NCBI RefSeq assembly: GCF_017741815.1
Contig: NZ_JAGHMF010000001.1
Location: 1-64,000 of the forward strand
DNA: 64,000 nt
Direction: 5' to 3'
Origin: Rhizobium sp. 16-488-2b
GTDB lineage: Bacteria > Pseudomonadota > Alphaproteobacteria > Rhizobiales > Rhizobiaceae
In this document: piece after piece, positions 58,342 to 64,000 of the stretch
How the letters are laid out: each line of letters starts with the position of its first letter
Position numbering within the stretch: the first letter of the stretch is position 1
Position numbers and translations under genes: made by a program
Notes under the pieces: generated by a model
The model's input: the letters and a program-made list of their open reading frames with translations, nothing else
What the model was told of the DNA's origin: nothing
Databases searched by the model: none

Positions 58342-59191
58342 TTCACGTGAAACAATCGGCCCGCGCGCCTTCGTCACCGGCTTTCCCGTCAAGCACTCGC
58401 GCTCGCCGATCATCCATGGATATTGGCTGAAGTCGCTGTCCCTCGACGGAAGCTACCGTACCCATGAAGTCGCGCCGGACGATTTTCCAGCTTTCATCCA
58501 ATCCTTGAAATCAGCCGCCTCTGGTTTTGTCGGCGGCAACGTCACGATCCCTCACAAGGAGATGGCATTCAAGCTGGCTGATGAGCCGGATGATCTCTCG
58601 CGCGAACTTGGTGCGTCCAACACGCTCTGGCTCGAGGACGGCAAGCTGAAGGCCACGAACACCGACGGCCGTGGCTTCACCGCAAATCTGGATGAGCGCC
58701 ATCCCCGCTGGGACAAGGTGCGATCGGCAGTCATCCTGGGCGCCGGTGGCGCCAGCCGTGCCGTCATCCAGGCCGTTCGCGATCGCGGCATCAAGGAGAT
58801 CCACCTCGTCAACCGTACCGTCGCCCGCGCGGTCGAGCTCGCGGATCGCTTTGGAGCAGCCGTGCACCCGAATCCGATGACGGCTCTTTCCGAAGTGATG
58901 AAAGGCGCAGGCCTCTTTATCAATACAACGTCGCTCGGCATGGAAGGGGAGATCGCACCCAATATCGATTTCTCTTCGTTGCAGTCCGACGCCGTTGTCA
59001 CCGACATCGTCTACGTACCGCTGAAGACGCCCATTCTCGCGCAGGCTGAGGAGCAGGGTTTCGCGACGGTCGATGGTCTGGGTATGTTGCTTCACCAGGC
59101 GGTACCCGGTTTCGAGAAATGGTTCGGCAAGCGGCCCATCGTCGATGAGACGCTTCGCGCCTTGATCATCGCGGATATGGAAAAGCATTGA
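58334..59191 (+). CDS. aroE: shikimate dehydrogenase
   Basis: A 285-residue NADP enzyme that reduces 3-dehydroshikimate in the aromatic amino acid pathway. The substrate-binding serines in [12 protein letters not shown], the catalytic lysine in NVTIPHKE, and the Rossmann loop GAGGASRAV are all present. The ATG at 58334 is chosen, with GGGTG ahead; a GTG at 58325 is possible. The second to fifth codons overlap a parS-like site. Its stop overlaps the coaE ATG by one base. Confidence 0.95.
   Translation: MDDSRETIGPRAFVTGFPVKHSRSPIIHGYWLKSLSLDGSYRTHEVAPDDFPAFIQSLKSAASGFVGGNVTIPHKEMAFKLADEPDDLSRELGASNTLWLEDGKLKATNTDGRGFTANLDERHPRWDKVRSAVILGAGGASRAVIQAVRDRGIKEIHLVNRTVARAVELADRFGAAVHPNPMTALSEVMKGAGLFINTTSLGMEGEIAPNIDFSSLQSDAVVTDIVYVPLKTPILAQAEEQGFATVDGLGMLLHQAVPGFEKWFGKRPIVDETLRALIIADMEKH
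58339..58354. other. parS: parS-like site inside aroE (one mismatch)
   Basis: TGATTCACGTGAAACA differs from the consensus at position 3 only (T to A). It encodes the SRET near the AroE N-terminus and lies on the far side of oriC from parAB. Confidence 0.8.
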
Positions 59192-59802
59192 TGCTGAAAA
59201 TCGGACTGACCGGCTCGATCGGGATGGGCAAGTCGACCACGGCAAAGCTGTTTGCCGATGCCGGTCTGCCGGTCAATGATGCCGACGCCGTCGTCCATGA
59301 TCTTTATGCGGGTGCCGCGGCGCCCCTGATCGAGGCGACTTTTCCAGGCTCGGTGAAAAATGGAACGGTCGATCGCCAGGAGTTGGGCCGGCAGCTTGCG
59401 TTGCGCCCCGAAGGTTTCAAGCAGCTGGAGCAGATCGTTCATCCTCTTGTCCGCGAGCGCGAGGCGATGTTCCTCGAAGAGCAACGCGAGCAGGGCACAC
59501 CGATGGTCCTTCTCGACATACCGCTGCTTTTCGAGAGCGGCGGTGCGGATCGCGTCGATGTCGTCGTCGTTGTCAGCTGTGATCCACAGATTCAGCGTGA
59601 GCGGGTACTTGCGCGTCCGAACATGACGGAAGAGAAATTCAATATGATTCTCTCGCGCCAGACCCCCGATGCGGAAAAGCGCCGGCGCGCAGATTACGTG
59701 GTCGATACCGGTCACGGCATCGATCAGGCGAGGGAGCAGGTCGGTGTTATTATCGCGGACCTGAAACAGCGGATAGCGAACGGAGATTTCCCGAATGCGT
59801 GA
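59191..59802 (+). CDS. coaE: dephospho-CoA kinase
   Basis: A 203-residue P-loop kinase for the final step of coenzyme A synthesis. Walker A is GSIGMGKS (residues 8-15), DADAVVHDLY and LLDIPLLFE are family motifs. The ATG shares one base with the aroE stop (TGATG). Its 3' end overlaps dnaQ by eight bases, forming a coupled run. Confidence 0.95.
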   Translation: MLKIGLTGSIGMGKSTTAKLFADAGLPVNDADAVVHDLYAGAAAPLIEATFPGSVKNGTVDRQELGRQLALRPEGFKQLEQIVHPLVREREAMFLEEQREQGTPMVLLDIPLLFESGGADRVDVVVVVSCDPQIQRERVLARPNMTEEKFNMILSRQTPDAEKRRRADYVVDTGHGIDQAREQVGVIIADLKQRIANGDFPNA

Positions 59803-60508
59803 AATCATTTTCGATACGGAAACCACCGGGCTTGATAACCGCACCGATCGCATCATCGAAATTGGCGGCATCGAACTCTTCAATCACTTCCCGACGGGAA
59901 AGACGCTGCACATCTACATCAATCCCGGTGACCAGAAGGTCCATCCGGACGCGCTTGCCGTTCACGGGATCACCGACGAGTTCCTGAAGGACAAGCAGCC
60001 CTTTGCGGCGGTGGCGCAGGAGATTCTCGATTTCTTCGGCGAAGGCAAGTGGATCGCCCACAACGCCACCTTCGACATGGGCTTCATCAATGCCGAGTTG
60101 GCGCGGCTTGCCTTGCCGCCGATCTCTCCCGAAAATGTGATCGATACATTGTCGATGGCCCGGCGCAAGAATCCGATGGGCCCGAACTCGCTCGATGCGC
60201 TCTGCCGTCGCTACGGGATTGATAATTCTCATCGCGCCAAGCACGGCGCCTTGCTCGACTCCGAACTGCTTGCCGAAGTCTATATCGAGATGATCGGCGG
60301 TCGCCAGACAGCACTTGGGCTCGGTGTCGCGCAAAACAACGGCGCCTCGGAACGCAACGACAGCGATGACGATATTGTCCTGGTCGCGCTGGAGCGACCG
60401 CGACCGCTGGCACCGCGCCTCAGCGAAACCGAAGCCGAGCACCATGATGCGCTGATTGCCAAGCTCGGCCAGAAGGGCATCTGGGCCAAATACGATCGCC
60501 CAAACTAA
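59795..60508 (+). CDS. dnaQ: DNA polymerase III subunit epsilon (proofreading exonuclease)
   Basis: A 237-residue DnaQ-family 3'-5' exonuclease that proofreads replication. ExoI is FDTETTGL (D7, E9), ExoII is HNATFD, and ExoIII is the HRAKHGALLDSELLAEVY stretch with the His-x4-Asp. The C-terminal tail of about 60 residues, with acidic and Pro-rich parts, would bind the alpha subunit. The aroE-coaE-dnaQ order is conserved in alphaproteobacteria. Confidence 0.95.
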   Translation: MREIIFDTETTGLDNRTDRIIEIGGIELFNHFPTGKTLHIYINPGDQKVHPDALAVHGITDEFLKDKQPFAAVAQEILDFFGEGKWIAHNATFDMGFINAELARLALPPISPENVIDTLSMARRKNPMGPNSLDALCRRYGIDNSHRAKHGALLDSELLAEVYIEMIGGRQTALGLGVAQNNGASERNDSDDDIVLVALERPRPLAPRLSETEAEHHDALIAKLGQKGIWAKYDRPN

Positions 60509-60509
60509 A

Positions 60510-60533
60510 ATGCCCGGGCACTGTCCCGGGCAT
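60510..60533 (-). terminator. Rho-independent terminator at the convergent dnaQ/secB junction
   Basis: ATGCCCGGG (60510-60518) and CCCGGGCAT (60525-60533) form a 9-bp stem with a 6-base loop. Read on the minus strand it is followed by TTTAGTTTG, so it fits secB best; on the plus strand there is no T-run. Confidence 0.7.
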
Positions 60534-60556
60534 CTCGGCGATCATTTGATCAGCAA

Positions 60557-61033
60557 TTAGTTCGCCTGAACCTTTGCGCGGGCCTGCTCTTCGGCAACGC
60601 GCTGGGCAAACATCTGCGAGAAATCGATCGGGTCGATCATCAGCGGCGGGAAGCCACCGTTGCGGGTCACGTCCGCGATGATCTGGCGCGCGAACGGGAA
60701 GAGCATGCGCGGGCACTCGATGAAGAGAACCGGCAGCATGTGTTCCTGCGGGAAGCCAGCGATCCGGAAAACGCCGCCATAGACGAGCTCCGTGTGGAAT
60801 ACCGTCTTGTCGCCTTCCTTGGCTTCGGCGTTCAACGAGAGAACGACGTCGAAGTCCGTGTCGGAAAGCGGGTTGGCGTTGACGTTGACATTGATGTTGA
60901 TGGCAGGTGCCTTGTCGCGGGCCTGCAGCGAACGCGGTGCACCAGGATTCTCGAAGGAAAGGTCCTTGGTGTACTGTGCTAGAATGGTAAGGCTCGGGCT
61001 CGTTGCGCCGTTATTGCTGTTTTCGCTGTCCAT
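60557..61033 (-). CDS. secB: protein-export chaperone SecB
   Basis: A 158-residue tetrameric chaperone that keeps pre-proteins unfolded and passes them to Sec[22 protein letters not shown] and the late [25 protein letters not shown] region, identified by [10 protein letters not shown], are characteristic. The ATG at 61033 has GAGGA about 8 bases upstream, so the in-frame start at 61075 is rejected. The C-terminus is Ala/Lys-rich. Confidence 0.95.
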   Translation of the reverse strand: MDSENSNNGATSPSLTILAQYTKDLSFENPGAPRSLQARDKAPAININVNVNANPLSDTDFDVVLSLNAEAKEGDKTVFHTELVYGGVFRIAGFPQEHMLPVLFIECPRMLFPFARQIIADVTRNGGFPPLMIDPIDFSQMFAQRVAEEQARAKVQAN

Positions 61034-61128
61034 TGGCTTTTCCTCGAGGGCATTGGATTTCGCCGCATCTATCATTTCGACGATGTCGTTACAACCCTAG
61101 GCCAGCCGGCGCTTCTGTAGCAAGGGCC

Positions 61129-61629
61129 TCATTCGCCTAGGCTTTTGCCGGACCATGGCGACTTGCCGTTCGGGTCGCGCTGATAATCGTCCGCGTCGAG
61201 ATCGACGACGGTTGCATTGTTATCCCGATAAGGGGAGTGCGCCGATGTGCGGGACGGTCCGGAAGCACCCACCACCACGAAACGGCGGCTCACATAATTC
61301 CACGCGAGATCCCGAACGGCGGGGATGAAGATGAGCAGCGCGACGATATCGCTGATGAAGCCGGGAATGATCAGGAGCAGCGCGGCGATGACGAACATTG
61401 CCGGGCGCAGCAGCTCGCGGCCCGGCACGGCGCCGGCGCGACCTTCCATCGACATGCGTTGCAGGATGCCGATACCCTGGCGGCGCAACAACATCATGCC
61501 GGCCACGAAACTCAGCATAACCAGTCCGAGCGTCGCCCAAAGACCGACCGCCTTGCCGACAATCACGAAGCCCGCGATCTCGACCAAAGGCATGAGCAGC
61601 AGAAAACCAGGCAGCATTGTAAGGCGCAT
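61129..61629 (-). CDS. fxsA: FxsA family membrane protein
   Basis: A 166-residue inner-membrane protein with three to four helices (LPGFLLLMPLVEIAGFVIVG, LGLVMLSFVAGMMLL, FVIAALLLIIPGFISDIVALL) and a polar C-terminal tail. In E. coli FxsA eases exclusion of phage T7 by F plasmids; its normal role is unknown. The ATG at 61629 has GGAGAG six bases upstream. It is divergent from the Tim44-like gene and 95 bases from secB. Confidence 0.88.
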   Translation of the reverse strand: MRLTMLPGFLLLMPLVEIAGFVIVGKAVGLWATLGLVMLSFVAGMMLLRRQGIGILQRMSMEGRAGAVPGRELLRPAMFVIAALLLIIPGFISDIVALLIFIPAVRDLAWNYVSRRFVVVGASGPSRTSAHSPYRDNNATVVDLDADDYQRDPNGKSPWSGKSLGE

Positions 61630-61686
61630 TATTTCTCTCCGGCTCTCACCGGTCTCCATTGAAATCGGCCCAACGTACCGGACCCA

Positions 61687-61715
61687 TTTGAATCATCTGT
61701 ATATGCAGACTATAT
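61687..61715 (+). promoter_or_regulatory. sigma-70 promoter of the Tim44-like gene
   Basis: TTTGAA (61687-61692), exactly 17 bases, CTATAT (61710-61715), a close match to the rhizobial CTTGAC-N17-CTATAT consensus. The implied transcription start near 61722 argues for the ATG at 61756 over the ATG at 61714. Confidence 0.65.
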
Positions 61716-61755
61716 GGGTATACAAATTCTAGATGTTAACAGATTGCGGCGGGAT

Positions 61756-62460
61756 ATGGGTTCAAACGACTTCATCACTTTGTTTTTTCTCGTGGCGGCG
61801 GTGCTGATATTTTTGCAGCTGCGCAATGTCCTTGGTCGACGCACGGGAAATGAGAAGCCGCCACGCGATCTCTACACGCCGCGCGATGCTGCCGGCCCCG
61901 AGACGCCGGATGCCGGAAAGGTCGTAACCTTGCCGCGCCGCGATGCGGCAGGCGAGGAAGAGGACCGCTTCGCGGTAATCGACGCCTTCGCCCCGGCCGG
62001 CACGCCGCTCAATGAATCGCTGCGGGAGATGAACAAGGCCGATCCTTCCTTCAACCCGAAGGAATTCGTCAACGGCGCCCGCATGGCTTATGAAATGATC
62101 GTGATGGCCTTTGCCGATGGCGATCGCAAGACGCTTAAGAATCTGCTGTCCAAGGAAGTCTACGAAGGCTTCGACGCAGCAATCGCCGATCGCGAAAGCA
62201 AGGGCGAGAAGGTCAAGTCCACCTTCGTCGGCATCGATAAGGCCGAAATCAAGAATGTCGAGGTCAATGGCAGCGAAGCGCAGATCACCTTGCGCATCAT
62301 CAGCCAGATGATTTCTGCGACCTACGACAAGGCCGATGTCCTTGTTGACGGTGACGCGGAAACCGTTGCCGAGATCAACGATCTCTGGACATTCGCACGC
62401 GACACCCGCTCGCGTGATCCGAACTGGAAACTCGTGGCCACCGAATCGGAACATGAGTGA
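61756..62460 (+). CDS. Tim44/TimA-like membrane-anchored protein
   Basis: A 234-residue protein with one N-terminal membrane helix (FITLFFLVAAVLIFLQL) followed by a charged linker and a Tim44-like domain (from about residue 90: FNPKEFVNGARMAYEMIVMAFADGD by its FVNGARMAYEMI part). Mitochondrial Tim44 tethers the import motor; bacterial homologues (TimA) are inner-membrane proteins of uncertain function. The start follows the promoter evidence. It overlaps mltA by eight bases and lies near secB, which hints at envelope biogenesis. Confidence 0.88.
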   Translation: MGSNDFITLFFLVAAVLIFLQLRNVLGRRTGNEKPPRDLYTPRDAAGPETPDAGKVVTLPRRDAAGEEEDRFAVIDAFAPAGTPLNESLREMNKADPSFNPKEFVNGARMAYEMIVMAFADGDRKTLKNLLSKEVYEGFDAAIADRESKGEKVKSTFVGIDKAEIKNVEVNGSEAQITLRIISQMISATYDKADVLVDGDAETVAEINDLWTFARDTRSRDPNWKLVATESEHE

Positions 62461-63571
62461 TGATGAGCGAGGCTTTGCCCTCGAGGCGATAGGCTTTGAC
62501 GATCTGGAAGGCTGGCGGGATGATGATCCCTCCAGCCTTTTCGAGGCTATGGAAGCCTGTCGTCAACATATCGAACAGACCAAGCCCTACCGCACCGGAT
62601 CGCTGGGCCTGACCAGCGCCGATCTTCTGGACCTGCTGCAGGCCGCGCGCGATGCCAGACCGACATCGGCAAGCGAGGCAAGAGCCTTGTTTGAAGCGCA
62701 CTGTCGACCTTTCCTGATCAAGCGGACAGACGGCCAACCCGGTTTCGTAACTGCCTTCTACGAGCCCGAGATAGCCGTCTCGGCCAAGCCCGACGACGAA
62801 TACCGCTTCCCATTCTACCGCCGCCCTGACGATCTGATCGACCTCGACGATCAGAACCGCCCAGCCGCGATGGATCCAAGCTACATGTTCGGCCGCCTGC
62901 ATGAGGGATCGATCGAGCCATATCTCGACCGCGCCGCCATCGACAAAGGCGCGCTGGAAGGGCAGGGGCTGGAAATTTGCTGGGCAAAATCCAAGGTCGA
63001 GGTCTTCTTCGTGCATGTCCAGGGCGCCGCACGCCTGCGCTATCCAGATGGGCGCACGGGGCGCATCACCTATGCGGCAAAGGCCGGCCATCCGTTCTCG
63101 GCGATCGGCAAACTGCTGATCGATCTCGACGAGATCGACCGATCAAACATCTCCATGCAATCGATCCGGCATTGGCTGGCCATCAACCCCGACCGTGTCG
63201 ATGACATCCTCGCGCACAATCGCTCCTACATTTTCTTTCGCGAGGTCGAGATCGACAACGAGCATGCCGGCCCGATCGCGGCTGCCAAGGTGCCGTTGAT
63301 TGCAGGACGGTCGCTTGCCGTCGATCGTCTGATCCACACCTTCGGCTTTCCGTTTTACATCCACTCGCAAGGTCTGCTTCATCTGCAGGGTGGAAAGCCT
63401 TTTCAGCGCCTGATGTTGGCGCTCGACACCGGCTCGGCCATCGTTGGCCCGGCGCGAGGCGATATCTTTACGGGCTCCGGCGACGCGGCCGGCGAGCTTG
63501 CCGGCACCGTGCGCCATGGCGCCGATTTCGCGATCCTGATCCCGAACAAAGCCGCCGCGAGGTTTGCGTGA
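62453..63571 (+). CDS. mltA: murein transglycosylase A family (MltA plus 3D domain)
   Basis: A 372-residue protein with an MltA domain (FVTAFYEPEI, FPFYRRPDDL) and a C-terminal 3D domain (LDTGSAIVGPARGDIFTG with the catalytic-type Asp residues). MltA enzymes cut peptidoglycan glycan strands. The start at 62453 (MSDDERGFALEAIG) has no signal peptide or lipobox, which is odd for a periplasmic enzyme; the in-frame upstream part is inside the Tim44-like gene and looks non-coding. It is coupled to the genes on either side. Confidence 0.88.
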   Translation: MSDDERGFALEAIGFDDLEGWRDDDPSSLFEAMEACRQHIEQTKPYRTGSLGLTSADLLDLLQAARDARPTSASEARALFEAHCRPFLIKRTDGQPGFVTAFYEPEIAVSAKPDDEYRFPFYRRPDDLIDLDDQNRPAAMDPSYMFGRLHEGSIEPYLDRAAIDKGALEGQGLEICWAKSKVEVFFVHVQGAARLRYPDGRTGRITYAAKAGHPFSAIGKLLIDLDEIDRSNISMQSIRHWLAINPDRVDDILAHNRSYIFFREVEIDNEHAGPIAAAKVPLIAGRSLAVDRLIHTFGFPFYIHSQGLLHLQGGKPFQRLMLALDTGSAIVGPARGDIFTGSGDAAGELAGTVRHGADFAILIPNKAAARFA

Positions 63572-64000
63572 TGGCGAAGGATCGCAAGCTCAGCGCCGAT
63601 GAACGCATTTTGTGGGGCAAGGTTGCCCGCAGCACGCGCCCCATGCCGGGCAACGCCGGGGCAATGAACGAGCTCGATGCTTTCCTGGTGGAGGCCGAAA
63701 AGGAAGCGGATGTCGCCAACCTGAAAGCCGCCGCCGCACCAAAATCGGTCGCAGGCGCTAGCGGGCAACCTGAACCGTCAGCGGCACCGAAGCCTGCGGG
63801 TGGCATCCACCACCCACTGGAGCGCCCGGTGAAGCGCAAGATCGCCAAGGGCCGCCTCGCGCTCGAGGCGCGCATCGATCTCCATGGCCTCGTTCAAAGC
63901 GAAGCCCACATCATGCTGCTCGAATTCCTGATGCGGGCCCATGATCGCGGCATGCGCCATGTCCTCGTCATCACCGGCAAGGGCAGTTCGCTCGGCAGCG
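63571..64000 (+). CDS. Smr/MutS2-domain protein (3' end beyond window)
   Basis: The frame opens at ATG 63571, sharing one base with the mltA stop, and runs out of the window after 143 codons. An N-terminal basic/alanine-proline-rich part (residues 1 to about 95) precedes an Smr domain with IDLHG and VLVITGKG, the two motifs of this putative nuclease domain. The mltA-smr order is common in rhizobia. Function, perhaps DNA nicking or RNA cleavage, is inferred from the domain only. Confidence 0.88.
   Translation, partial: MAKDRKLSADERILWGKVARSTRPMPGNAGAMNELDAFLVEAEKEADVANLKAAAAPKSVAGASGQPEPSAAPKPAGGIHHPLERPVKRKIAKGRLALEARIDLHGLVQSEAHIMLLEFLMRAHDRGMRHVLVITGKGSSLGS

Noticed and set aside
1..64000. 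Search for CRISPR arrays, insertion sequences, integrases, toxin-antitoxin pairs and phage-defence genes
   Set aside because: None recognised. Gene content and composition look like uniform core chromosome with no sign of a mobile or defence island.

Overview
The window looks like core chromosome of an alphaproteobacterium of the Rhizobiaceae (Rhizobium, Agrobacterium, Sinorhizobium or Neorhizobium group). The grounds are high GC, a full-length cyclic beta-1,2-glucan synthase (NdvB/ChvB), a large 1,591-residue NAD-glutamate dehydrogenase, a TrcR/DUF1013 regulator, and the order hemJ-hemE-[oriC]-ppsR-maf-aroE-coaE-dnaQ-secB-fxsA-Tim44-mltA next to rho-mnmE-mnmG-rsmG-parA-parB. I see no insertion sequence, prophage, CRISPR array, tRNA or rRNA gene.

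Left part (1-12.2 kb). The first 50 bases are an exact inverted copy of 110-159 and are probably a contig-end fold-back inside the end of a CDP-alcohol phosphatidyltransferase gene. Then come a minus-strand SAM methyltransferase, galE/exoB followed by a sulfatase/phosphonate-monoester-hydrolase-like enzyme, and a DUF1993 gene. A six-gene operon at 4.9-11.3 kb encodes an M19 dipeptidase and a complete dipeptide/oligopeptide ABC importer. Three very small genes follow, two of them encoding small membrane proteins (one DUF1328).

Middle (12.5-47.6 kb). ndvB (8.5 kb) and an OpgC-like gene make and probably modify periplasmic cyclic glucans. Next are asd, a MltB-type transglycosylase, beta-carbonic anhydrase, pdxY, NAD-GDH and an Atg22-like MFS protein. 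The minus-strand group htpX-rsmB-heparinase-purH faces an SDHAF4-like gene and a secreted nuclease. acs, trcR, a PLP-homeostasis protein and the leuS-lptE-holA operon follow.

Right part (47.6-64 kb). This is the replication-origin domain. parB, parA, rsmG, mnmG, mnmE, rho, hemJ and hemE run leftward; ppsR, maf, aroE, coaE and dnaQ run rightward. The roughly 400-bp gap between hemE and ppsR is AT-rich with DnaA-box-like sequences and is the likely oriC. Five perfect or near-perfect parS sites lie at 42.5, 49.96, 51.94, 51.98 and 58.3 kb, two of them inside coding sequence. The window ends with secB, fxsA, Tim44-like, mltA and a truncated Smr-domain gene.

I found no clear undescribed system. 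The parts most worth a second look are the parS/oriC layout, the dipeptidase-transporter operon, the small-protein cluster beside ndvB, the apparently leaderless nuclease gene, and the terminal fold-back.
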